DNA from: Bacillota bacterium
GTDB lineage: Bacteria; Bacillota; Clostridia; Lachnospirales; Lachnospiraceae
Length of the DNA stretch: 45,579 nucleotides
Direction of reading: 5' to 3'
Assembly: GCA_023450835.1 (NCBI GenBank)
Contig: JAEXGM010000202.1
Coordinates: 1-45,579 of the forward strand
A program made the position numbers and the translations under genes. Below the pieces are notes generated by a model, which was given only the letters and a program-made list of their open reading frames with translations, did not search any database and was not told the DNA's origin. Shown piece by piece: positions 33,925 to 41,569 of the stretch (position 1 is its first letter; each line of letters begins with the position of its first letter).

Positions 33925-34599
33925 ATGAGTAAAATCATGATTGTAGATGATGATCCCAATATCAGAGAGCTGGTTTGTGCACTTTTAAGAAATGGTGGTT
34001 TTGAAACCTGTGAATCCAAAGACGGACGTGATGCATTGCAAAATATCACAATGGAAGGTCCTGATCTTGCCATTGTAGACCTGATGATGCCGAATATGGA
34101 CGGCTATGAGCTTTGCCGTAAGCTGCGTCAGTATTATGAGAATCTGCCGGTACTTATGCTGACAGCAAAATCAGAATTGAGCTCCAAGGTAAAAGGCTTT
34201 GAAGCCGGAGCGGATGATTATCTGACTAAACCCTTTGAAGGAGACGAATTACTTCTTAGGGTAAGAGCCTTGCTTCGGCGGTATAAAATTGAAACCTCTC
34301 AGGTGATTCAGATTGGGAATCTTACCATTGATAAAAACAGCTACTCCGTGACATTAGACGGCAGGAAAGAAGATATTCCCATGAAAGAGTTTGAGCTGTT
34401 ATTCAGGCTGGCAGGCTTTCCGGGCAGAACCTTTTCGCGGGACCAGTTAATCGAAGATATCTGGGGGTATGACTTTGACGGCAATGAGAGAACACTGGAT
34501 GTGCATATAAGCAGACTGAGGGAGCGCTTCCCCCTTGAGCAGTCCGGATTTAAAATAACCACAGTACGGGGATTGGGATACCGTCTGGAAGTGCTGTGA
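33925..34599 (+). CDS. OmpR/PhoB-family response regulator
   Basis: A 224-residue regulator. The receiver domain has acidic DDD at 8-10, phosphoacceptor Asp52 (AIVDLMMPNMDG) and Lys102 (DYLTKPF). The C-terminal winged helix ends in the typical TLDVHISRLRERF ... ITTVRGLGYRL. I choose ATG 33925 with GAGGAAAGAGG 5 nt upstream over TTG 33907. It is paired with the kinase 52 bp downstream. It probably controls its own operon and the exporter behind it, judging by shared TTTA repeats. Confidence 0.93.
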   Translation: MSKIMIVDDDPNIRELVCALLRNGGFETCESKDGRDALQNITMEGPDLAIVDLMMPNMDGYELCRKLRQYYENLPVLMLTAKSELSSKVKGFEAGADDYLTKPFEGDELLLRVRALLRRYKIETSQVIQIGNLTIDKNSYSVTLDGRKEDIPMKEFELLFRLAGFPGRTFSRDQLIEDIWGYDFDGNERTLDVHISRLRERFPLEQSGFKITTVRGLGYRLEVL

Positions 34600-34651
34600 T
34601 TATTAAAATCAGGATTTTTCAAATGTCTTTGGAAAGGTATGGTTTATTAAA

Positions 34652-35716
34652 ATGAATGATGAGCACAGGCAGCAGCATGACCGCCATTCTGTGGGATTTG
34701 GTTTTCTTGCAGTAATGGTTGTTTACGGCATTGCCTTAATTGCAGGGTATGGAGTTACCCTTGTATTATACCATTTTACAGGACGTCCGCCGGAGTTACT
34801 GGCACATGTTCTATCAGGACTTATTGGGTTACTGCTCCTTATCTCGGTAGTCGGTTTACTTACCTTTCTGCGGAAGCATATAGGCCAGGACATGCATCAA
34901 AATATCCATGATATTATTACAGATGCATTAAAACAAATATCCCAAGGTAATTTTGATATATTTTTAGATGCAAAGAATAGTGATGTTCATCATGATTTTG
35001 CAGAAGCAATCAATGATATGGCTAAGAATCTTGGGAATCTGGAAACTATGCGGCAGGACTTTATTTCCAATGTATCCCATGAAATCCAGTCGCCGCTGAC
35101 TTCTATCAGCGGTTTTGCGGCTTTATTGCAAAAGAACGATCTGTCTGATGACCAACGACAGCGATATGCAAGGATAATCGAAGCCGAAAGCAAACGTCTG
35201 TCCAGCTTAAGTGATAATCTGTTAAAGCTGTCTACTTTGGACAACAATAAAGTTCCTTTATCCAAAAAGGAATTTCGGCTGGACAAGCAGCTTGAGCGTG
35301 TCGCACTGACCTTAGAACCTCAGTGGTCGGCCAAAGGGCTGGCACTGGAGGCAGATTTGGAGAAATGCAGCATTCTTGGAGATGAGGATTTATTGTCCCA
35401 GGTTTGGGTGAATCTGCTTCATAATGCAATTAAATTTACTCCGGAAGGCGGACATATATGTATTGTGCTGTCGTTAGAATCGGAAGCCGTTGTTGTAAAA
35501 ATATCTGATACAGGGGTTGGTATTGCACCGGAAGATCAGATGCATGTTTTTGAGCGGTTTTATAAGGCAGATAAGGCCAGAGACCGTTCTCTTGGCGGCA
35601 ATGGGCTGGGTCTGTCATTGGTAAAGAAGATTGTGGAACTGCATGGAGGAAGAGTTACGGTAGAGAGTGAAGTCAGTAAAGGTACTATTTTTACAGCAGC
35701 ACTGCCGCTAAAATAA
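34652..35716 (+). CDS. Sensor histidine kinase with almost no extracellular domain
   Basis: A 354-residue kinase. Two membrane helices lie at about 16-40 and 50-73, separated by only about 10 residues, so there is no real extracellular sensor. A HAMP-like linker (about 75-130), the H-box with His143 (SNVSHEIQSPLTS), and the ATPase domain (NLLHNAIKFTPEGG, DTGVGIAPEDQ, GGNGLGLSLVKKIV) follow. The signal may be sensed in the membrane or through a partner such as the exporter downstream. It ends at a strong terminator. Confidence 0.93.
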   Translation: MNDEHRQQHDRHSVGFGFLAVMVVYGIALIAGYGVTLVLYHFTGRPPELLAHVLSGLIGLLLLISVVGLLTFLRKHIGQDMHQNIHDIITDALKQISQGNFDIFLDAKNSDVHHDFAEAINDMAKNLGNLETMRQDFISNVSHEIQSPLTSISGFAALLQKNDLSDDQRQRYARIIEAESKRLSSLSDNLLKLSTLDNNKVPLSKKEFRLDKQLERVALTLEPQWSAKGLALEADLEKCSILGDEDLLSQVWVNLLHNAIKFTPEGGHICIVLSLESEAVVVKISDTGVGIAPEDQMHVFERFYKADKARDRSLGGNGLGLSLVKKIVELHGGRVTVESEVSKGTIFTAALPLK

Positions 35717-35721
35717 TTCTG

Positions 35722-35759
35722 TTTACACTCCGTTTAAATTGTATTTAACCTCCGTTTAA
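35722..35759 (+). promoter_or_regulatory. Four TTTA blocks at exact 11-bp steps (candidate regulator box)
   Basis: TTTA begins at 35722, 35733, 35744 and 35755. Two 16-bp units, TTTACACTCCGTTTAA and TTTAACCTCCGTTTAA, lie 22 bp apart with two differences. This phasing suits two OmpR-family dimers. The right unit is also the 5' arm of the operon terminator, so the sequence may serve two purposes. Confidence 0.5.
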
Positions 35760-35804
35760 TTTGAGGCTGTATTCTATAGCCATCAAATCAAACGGAGGTT
35801 TTTT
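35747..35804 (+). terminator. Terminator of the two-component operon
   Basis: A long stem: AACCTCCGTTT pairs with AAACGGAGGTT, then ATTTGA with TCAAAT, then GGCT with AGCC, with small interruptions. It ends in six Ts. One of the strongest hairpins in the window. Confidence 0.85.
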
Positions 35805-35883
35805 AGATGTCAGTCACGAATCTATTCTTTTACATAATTGACAGACGGAATAATTTTATATCTGATTGCAAGGAGGCGGCAGT

Positions 35884-36822
35884 ATGGGCATGATTGAAGT
35901 TAACAATTTGGTAAAGCAATATAAAGGAGCGAAGGCTCCGTCCGTTAATAATATTAGTTTCTCGGTAAATGAAGGTGAATTCTTTGCCTTCCTGGGTCCA
36001 AATGGTGCAGGAAAGACAACTACCATTTCTATTCTTACCACAACATTGAACAAAACCTCCGGAGAGGTTAAAATTGCCGGATACGATTTGGAAAAGGAAG
36101 CGCGTCTGGTACGTGAGAAAGTGGGCATTATCTTTCAGAAACCCAGTCTTGACCCTCAGCTGACGGCAGAAGAAAATATCCGCTTTCACGCCTGCTTATA
36201 TGGAATGTGCGGCTACCGGCCAAGCTTTAAACTGATGCCGGCCGCATATCGTAAAAGGGTATTGGATCTTGCTGAAGTAGTAGGAATACAGGATGCTTTA
36301 TTTAAACCAATCAAAAAATTATCAGGAGGTATGCAGCGTAAACTTGAAATTATCCGAAGTCTGATTCATACACCGGATGTGCTGTTCCTTGATGAGCCGA
36401 CTCAGGGGCTGGATGCTGTAAGCCGCAGAGGGTTATGGGAATATATCAATAACGTGCGTAATCAGTATGGCACGACAGTTTTTCTTACCACTCACTATAT
36501 TGATGAGGCAGAGAACGTGGATAAGGTATGCATAATTAACCATGGCGAGATAGCTGCCTGTTCTTCTCCGGAGGATATGAAGCAGAGCCTGTTACGGCAG
36601 GAACTGGTAATAGACGCGGCAAACCGCGCCGCATTGACGGCTGAACTTGGTGAACTGGGGCTGCCTTATAGTATAAGCGGCCATGTAGTTGTTCCCTATC
36701 AGGGCCTGGCACAGGATGTCATTGCAAGGCTGCAGACAAAATTGTCCCTGTTAAACATCCACCAGCCAACCTTAGAAGATGCCTATGTGGAATTTTTAAA
36801 TAAATCCGGAGGAGAAATATAA
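35884..36822 (+). CDS. ABC-2 type exporter, ATP-binding protein
   Basis: A 312-residue ATPase of the DrrA/CcmA group. Motifs are Walker A GPNGAGKTTTIS, signature LSGGMQRKLEI and Walker B VLFLDEPTQGLD, with an H-loop in LTTHYIDEA. The C-terminal extension is typical for DrrA-like proteins. ATG 35884 has AAGGAGG 7 nt upstream. It shares 1 nt with the permease (TAATG), so the two are coupled. A drug or lipid substrate is inference from family and neighbours. Confidence 0.92.
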   Translation: MGMIEVNNLVKQYKGAKAPSVNNISFSVNEGEFFAFLGPNGAGKTTTISILTTTLNKTSGEVKIAGYDLEKEARLVREKVGIIFQKPSLDPQLTAEENIRFHACLYGMCGYRPSFKLMPAAYRKRVLDLAEVVGIQDALFKPIKKLSGGMQRKLEIIRSLIHTPDVLFLDEPTQGLDAVSRRGLWEYINNVRNQYGTTVFLTTHYIDEAENVDKVCIINHGEIAACSSPEDMKQSLLRQELVIDAANRAALTAELGELGLPYSISGHVVVPYQGLAQDVIARLQTKLSLLNIHQPTLEDAYVEFLNKSGGEI

Positions 36823-37640
36823 TGAGCGACTATATTTTAACACGAAAAAAATCTAAGATTTACAGAGAGTTAAATACTGTCATTACAGTTATGGGCAGAG
36901 AAATAACCGTTTTTCTAAAGTCTCCAGGGACGGCTATCATGAGCCTTGCTATGCCTGTAGTAATGATGGGTATGATTGGCGGTAACCTGATGGAGAATAT
37001 GACGGGCGGTCTTGGTTTTCAGTTTGGGCAGTTTATGCTTGTGGGCATGCTGATTAACATGCTGTTCATGGTAACTACTAATGGTGTTGCGACATTAGTA
37101 GACGACCACGATATTGATTTTAACCAGGAAATGCTGGTGTCCCCCGTTTCACGTTACTCCCTGGTTATCGGAAAAATCCTTGGCTCAACCTTTGGAGCGA
37201 TTGTCAGTATGGCAGGTACTCTCATTGTGGGACTTTTCATGGGAATTACGCTGAATATCAGCCAGTTGCTGCTAATTCTTCTTTTATCCCCGTTGATGTG
37301 TCTGGCCGCCGGAGCAATGGCAATGATCTTTATCGGTTTAATCAAGAGTAAAAAAGCTGCCAATATGGCTGTTATGCTTATCACAATGCCGCAGATGTTC
37401 CTGTCCGGTGCCATAATTCCAATCAATAATTCCAGCGGCGTTCTGCTTGTTCTTAACCGTATTATGCCCATGACTTACTGCCTTGATTTGGCAAGATCAG
37501 TGGTCTATGCAGGTACCAAGGAGTATGACCAGGTCGTACTGTTTAATCCCATGGTCAACTTTGTTGCTATTATTGCTTTGACTGTAGGCTGCCTGATAAT
37601 TGGAACCTTCTTCTTTGCCAGAACGGAAAGGAACAGATAA
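36822..37640 (+). CDS. ABC-2 type permease
   Basis: A 272-residue membrane protein with about six hydrophobic segments (for example AIMSLAMPVVMMGMIGG, FMLVGMLINMLFMV, IVSMAGTLIVGLFMGI, LLLILLLSPLMCLAAGAMAMIF and a last one near 245-265). It forms the DrrB-like channel for the preceding ATPase. An intrinsic terminator follows about 25 bp after the stop. Confidence 0.9.
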   Translation: MSDYILTRKKSKIYRELNTVITVMGREITVFLKSPGTAIMSLAMPVVMMGMIGGNLMENMTGGLGFQFGQFMLVGMLINMLFMVTTNGVATLVDDHDIDFNQEMLVSPVSRYSLVIGKILGSTFGAIVSMAGTLIVGLFMGITLNISQLLLILLLSPLMCLAAGAMAMIFIGLIKSKKAANMAVMLITMPQMFLSGAIIPINNSSGVLLVLNRIMPMTYCLDLARSVVYAGTKEYDQVVLFNPMVNFVAIIALTVGCLIIGTFFFARTERNR

Positions 37641-37664
37641 TTAATATGGTGTTAGGCTGATTCC

Positions 37665-37708
37665 AAAGGGGAGATACAAAGTGCTGAACTTTGCATCTCT
37701 CCTTTTTT
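37665..37708 (+). terminator. Terminator of the ABC-2 exporter operon
   Basis: Stem AAAGGGGAGATACAAAGT with the near-complement ACTTTGCATCTCTCCTTT (two mismatches), a 5-nt loop and a TTTTTT tail. Confidence 0.85.
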
Positions 37709-37773
37709 ACTTGCTCTAACCGGTGTGGTGGATTTAATTTTTTAATGTATTATTCCCCAAGTACCTATCCATA

Positions 37774-37782
37774 TGTTACAAT
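37774..37782 (+). promoter_or_regulatory. Possible extended -10 promoter of the oxidoreductase-Bce operon
   Basis: TGTTACAAT has the TGn extension before a TACAAT -10 box. No clear -35. It lies about 220 bp before the oxidoreductase start. Confidence 0.35.
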
Positions 37783-37853
37783 AGTAAAATACATAATAAT
37801 TCCAAAGGAAAAATAGAAGAAGAAATCTTATTAAATTTTTAAGCTGCAATAAT

Positions 37854-37879
37854 GTGAAAATTAAAAAGATAATTTCCAC
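37854..37879 (+). repeat. Copy of the GTGAAAATT hairpin in the oxidoreductase leader
   Basis: GTGAAAATT / AATTTCCAC around an 8-nt A-rich loop, one mismatch. The same kind of element lies before galT (30309) and the first response regulator (33789). Further small dyads follow, including CGGCC / GGCCG-like sequence at about 37962-37974. Confidence 0.6.
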
Positions 37880-38004
37880 ACATATGTTTGTGTCTACGAA
37901 ATCCTCGGCACAAACAGGAGACTCGTTGGAAGTGGCTGACATTTCACCTCCGACACCAAGCGGCCTTACGGCCAATATCCGTTAGCAGCAGAATAGGAGA
38001 GAAT

Positions 38005-39003
38005 ATGAAATTAGGCATTGCAGGTTCCGGAATGATTGTAAAGGAATTTCTAACAATATTACCATATTTAAAAAATATAGAAACAACAGCTATCTGCGGC
38101 AGACAGTCCAGCGAGGAAAAATTATGGGAACTCGCCAAAAGCTACAATATAAACGATGTGTTTATTGATTATGACGTATTTTTAAACAGTTCCATTGATA
38201 CGGTATATGTTGCGCTACCAAATAGCCTGCACTTTGAATATGCCAAAAGGGCACTGGAAGCCGGTAAAAATGTTATTCTTGAAAAGCCCTTTACCTCTAC
38301 CTATGAAGAAGCCTTGCTGCTGTGTAACCTGGCAAAGGAGAAGAAGCTTTATCTTTTTGAAGCAATCACAACACTTTATTTACCAAACTACAAAAAGATT
38401 CGTGAGTTGATTCCACAAGTTGGAGATATCAGAATTGTACAGTGCAACTATTCCCAGTATTCCAAAAGATATGACAGCTTTAAAGAAGGCATTATACTGC
38501 CGGCCTTTGATGCTAATCTTTCAGGCGGCGCGCTGATGGACTTAAATATTTATAACATACATTATGTCACCGGCCTTTTTGGCAAACCTAAGAATGTGGA
38601 ATATTATTCTAATATCGAAAAAGGAATAGATACTTCGGGAATCCTAATACTGGAATATGATACTTTTAAATGTACCTGCATTGGTGCAAAGGACTGCAAG
38701 GCGCCTATTGCAAATAATATTCAGGGGGATAAAGGCTGTATCTATCAGGATTCTCCCGCCAATACCTGCGAGGGTTTTGAGCTGCTCTTAAATAATCAGG
38801 AAGCAAAGCCGGTGAATGAGAATAGTTACCCTCATCGCATGGTAAATGAATTTGTTGAATTTGAGAAAATAATATCAGGAAATTGTTTGGAAAAATGCTA
38901 TGAGTTATTAGAACACAGCCTGCTGGTATGCGAAGTTCAGACAATAGCCAGAAAAAAGGCCGGAATAACATTTCCGGCTGATAAGGGACATGCCTATGTA
39001 TAA
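38005..39003 (+). CDS. Gfo/Idh/MocA-family NAD(P)-dependent oxidoreductase
   Basis: A 332-residue protein. The N-terminal Rossmann fold starts at once (MKLGIAGSGMI), the family's EKP motif is in VILEKPFTSTYEEA, and the C-terminal half fits the substrate domain. ATG 38005 has AGGAGA 4 nt upstream; open frame back to 37888 runs through leader hairpins and is not convincing. The likely reaction is oxidation or reduction of a sugar or polyol, exact substrate unknown. Its last codons overlap the following response regulator, so they are probably translated together. Confidence 0.9.
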   Translation: MKLGIAGSGMIVKEFLTILPYLKNIETTAICGRQSSEEKLWELAKSYNINDVFIDYDVFLNSSIDTVYVALPNSLHFEYAKRALEAGKNVILEKPFTSTYEEALLLCNLAKEKKLYLFEAITTLYLPNYKKIRELIPQVGDIRIVQCNYSQYSKRYDSFKEGIILPAFDANLSGGALMDLNIYNIHYVTGLFGKPKNVEYYSNIEKGIDTSGILILEYDTFKCTCIGAKDCKAPIANNIQGDKGCIYQDSPANTCEGFELLLNNQEAKPVNENSYPHRMVNEFVEFEKIISGNCLEKCYELLEHSLLVCEVQTIARKKAGITFPADKGHAYV

Positions 39004-39682
39004 TGTTTTGATTGTAGAGGACGATATCACCATAGCCTCCCTGTTAAAGGAAAATCTGATGAAGTGGGGATTTCAGGCGGAGACAGTAAAAGACTTTAAT
39101 AAAGTTTTAGTTGAGGTAATAGAAAAAAAGCCCCATCTGGTGCTTTTGGATATATCTCTGCCTTTTTATAACGGCTTTTACTGGTGCAGTGAAATAAGAA
39201 AGAAATCAAAGGTTCCTATTATTTTTCTCACTTCCCATACAGAAAATATGGATTTGGTCATGGCGATGAATATGGGAGGAGACGACTATATTACAAAGCC
39301 CTTCTCTATGGATGTGCTGGTTGTTAAAATACAGGCATTGTTAAGAAGAACTTATGATTATTACGTAGAGAATAAAACCCTTGAAGTACAGGGAGTATCC
39401 TTAAATCTGGCAGATACCAGCCTGAATGTATTGGGAAAAGAAACAGAATTGACCAAGAATGAATATAAAATTATGAAGATTTTAATGGAGAATAAGAACA
39501 GGGTGGTGCTGAGAGAAGAAATCATGGAGGCTCTTTGGGACAGTGATTGCTTTGTAGATGATAATACATTAACGGTTAATGTGAATCGTCTTCGCAAGAA
39601 ACTGGAGGATATGGGACTGAAGGATTTCATACAGACCAAGAAAGGGATGGGGTATCTGATTCATGATGAAGGGCTACATTAA
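38996..39682 (+). CDS. Response regulator of a Bce-type system
   Basis: A 228-residue OmpR-family regulator with Asp9/Asp10, phosphoacceptor Asp52 (VLLDISLPFYNG) and KPF in DDYITKPFSM. The C-terminal winged helix ends TLTVNVNRLRKKL ... QTKKGMGYLI, typical of BceR-like proteins. ATG 38996 is favoured since AAGGGA lies 7 nt upstream; ATG 38990 is too close to it. It overlaps the oxidoreductase by 8 bp and the kinase by 20 bp. A TGACA-N4-TGTAA site upstream of the transporter is its likely target. Confidence 0.93.
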   Translation: MYNVLIVEDDITIASLLKENLMKWGFQAETVKDFNKVLVEVIEKKPHLVLLDISLPFYNGFYWCSEIRKKSKVPIIFLTSHTENMDLVMAMNMGGDDYITKPFSMDVLVVKIQALLRRTYDYYVENKTLEVQGVSLNLADTSLNVLGKETELTKNEYKIMKILMENKNRVVLREEIMEALWDSDCFVDDNTLTVNVNRLRKKLEDMGLKDFIQTKKGMGYLIHDEGLH

Positions 39683-40646
39683 TTACCGGAGAGGAGTATT
39701 TTTAATCCTGCTTTTGGTATGGGTATTTTTCCCCTTGATACATTATCTTTACGGACAACCCATGGCTTCCATTCTTTATTCCTGTATCATATTGACCTTT
39801 TTAAGTGGTATATTTCTGGCGCTGGATTATATGGCCTTCTCAAAAAAGAAAAAAAGAATGGACCTTTTGCTAAAAGACCTTACCACAGAGTCTAAGGAGC
39901 TGCCGGCTGCTGATAATTTACTGGAGAAGGATTACCAGGAGATGATTTCGGCACTCTATGGAAAGATGAAGAAGAACATGGCTGAGATGGAAAAGGAGCA
40001 TCAGGAGCAGATGGAGTATTATACCATGTGGATGCACCAGATTAAAACACCCATATCTGCCATGGAACTCTCCCTTAAGAATATTGAGGCAAAGGAACGG
40101 CGCGGAATTGAAGGAGAACTCTTTAAAATAGAACAATACGTAGAAATGGCACTTCATTATGTGAAGATGAAACACCTTGCGGCAGATCTTGTAATCAGGG
40201 AATATGAAGTTTCAGATATTGTTAAGGCCAGCGTAAAGAAATACGCTTCTTTGTTTATTAATAAAAAGCTGTCCGTAACCATTGACCCGGAGGTCATGTA
40301 TGTGCAGACGGACAGCAAATGGCTTTCTTTTCTCATTGAGCAGATTCTCTCCAATGCCATTAAGTATACGAATGAAGGAGGAATTCACATAAGTTTTGTC
40401 CCCAATGCTCTTATTATTGAAGATACGGGTATCGGTATAAGGGAAGAGGATAAAGCCAGGATTTTTGAGAAAGGGTATACAGGCTATAATGGAAGAATTG
40501 ATAAAAAGGCCAGCGGAATCGGCCTCTACCTTGTGAAGAAGGTGGCCGCCAGCCTTGCTGTTACGATACAAATTGAATCAAAGGTCGGACAGGGTACAAA
40601 AGTTATATTAACTTTCCCTGACAACAGGGAGTTTATGTTTGAGTAA
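39663..40646 (+). CDS. BceS-like intramembrane-sensing histidine kinase
   Basis: A 327-residue kinase with two N-terminal helices (about 11-29 and 35-57) and only a few residues between them, the layout of BceS kinases that sense through their partner transporter. The H-box is MWMHQIKTPISAM (His125). The ATPase domain has LSNAIKYTNEGG, EDTGIGIREED and SGIGLYLVKKV. The start lies inside the regulator gene, with no strong ribosome binding site, so coupling is likely. Confidence 0.92.
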   Translation: MMKGYINYRRGVFLILLLVWVFFPLIHYLYGQPMASILYSCIILTFLSGIFLALDYMAFSKKKKRMDLLLKDLTTESKELPAADNLLEKDYQEMISALYGKMKKNMAEMEKEHQEQMEYYTMWMHQIKTPISAMELSLKNIEAKERRGIEGELFKIEQYVEMALHYVKMKHLAADLVIREYEVSDIVKASVKKYASLFINKKLSVTIDPEVMYVQTDSKWLSFLIEQILSNAIKYTNEGGIHISFVPNALIIEDTGIGIREEDKARIFEKGYTGYNGRIDKKASGIGLYLVKKVAASLAVTIQIESKVGQGTKVILTFPDNREFMFE

Positions 40647-40674
40647 GATGAAAGGGATTAGGCTGAGGTTATTG

Positions 40675-40688
40675 TGACAAAAATGTAA
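40675..40688 (+). promoter_or_regulatory. Candidate BceR-type box
   Basis: TGACA-N4-TGTAA, a form I recall for BceR-like regulators (TnACA-N4-TGTnA). It is centred about 60 bp upstream of a TATAAT (40743-40748) that lacks a usable -35, as expected of an activator-dependent promoter driving the ABC genes. Confidence 0.6.
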
Positions 40689-40742
40689 GATAGCAGATTT
40701 CATTTGTCATGTGAATCGATGGTTGGAATTGGGATGCTGATT

Positions 40743-40748
40743 TATAAT
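40743..40748 (+). promoter_or_regulatory. -10 box of the BceAB-like transporter operon
   Basis: TATAAT about 55 bp before the ATPase start. The nearest -35-like TTGGAA is only 14 bp away. Confidence 0.5.
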
Positions 40749-40801
40749 TTCTGTAGTGTTTTAAATAAAAGCAGAAATTAGAAAGGCAGGACAAAGTTAC
40801 G

Positions 40802-41569
40802 ATGGAATTATTGCAGGTACAGAATTTAAAGAAAGTCTATAATACAAGACTGGGCGGACAGCAGGTCCAGGCACTTCACAATGTTTCTTTTGACGTTAAC
40901 AAAGGGGAATTTGTAGCAATTATGGGGGCTTCCGGTTCCGGAAAGACTACCTTGCTAAATATTATTGCTTCCTTGGATAAAGCAACTTCGGGAGAAGTCT
41001 TTCTGGAGGGAATGGGACTATCCGGCATCAAAGACCGGGAGCTGTCGGCCTTTCGAAGAACCAATTTAGGCTTTGTATTTCAGGATTTCAATCTTCTGGA
41101 CAATTTTACGGTAAAGGATAATATACTTCTGCCGCTGGTACTCTCAGGAGAAGCAATTGAAGTGATGGAAGAAAAGCTATCCCCTCTTGTGAAACGCCTT
41201 GGAATTGAAAAACTTCTCGGAAAGTACCCCTATGAGATATCCGGCGGAGAGAAGCAAAGAACAGCCATGGCCAGAGCATTCATTACCGGGCCGAAACTCA
41301 TTCTGGCAGATGAGCCTACCGGAGCACTGGACTCCAAAGCTTCCTCTCTGGTGCTTTCACTATTCGAGGAGCTTAATAAAAATGGTCAGACAATTCTTAT
41401 GGTTACCCATAGTACATTAGCAGCCAGTTATGCAAAACGTGTAATTTTTATAAAAGACGGAGATTTATTCAGCCAGGTGTATCGGGGAGAAGACACAAAA
41501 AAAGAATTTTTCGATAAGATAGTCTCAACACTTTCCATACTCTCTGAAGGGGGTGCTGACATTGGCTAA
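40802..41569 (+). CDS. BceA-like ABC transporter ATP-binding protein
   Basis: A 255-residue MacB/LolD-group ATPase. Motifs are Walker A GASGSGKTTLL, Q-loop FVFQDFNLLD, signature ISGGEKQRTAMAR and Walker B LILADEPTGALD, then an H-loop in VTHSTLA. It works with the large permease to protect from antimicrobial peptides and to signal to the kinase. The gene overlaps the permease by 17 bp. Confidence 0.94.
   Translation: MELLQVQNLKKVYNTRLGGQQVQALHNVSFDVNKGEFVAIMGASGSGKTTLLNIIASLDKATSGEVFLEGMGLSGIKDRELSAFRRTNLGFVFQDFNLLDNFTVKDNILLPLVLSGEAIEVMEEKLSPLVKRLGIEKLLGKYPYEISGGEKQRTAMARAFITGPKLILADEPTGALDSKASSLVLSLFEELNKNGQTILMVTHSTLAASYAKRVIFIKDGDLFSQVYRGEDTKKEFFDKIVSTLSILSEGGADIG

Noticed and set aside
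37888..38004. Longer N-terminus of the oxidoreductase from 37888
   Set aside because: The extra 39 residues come from leader hairpins; the Rossmann fold begins right at ATG 38005, which has a good ribosome binding site.
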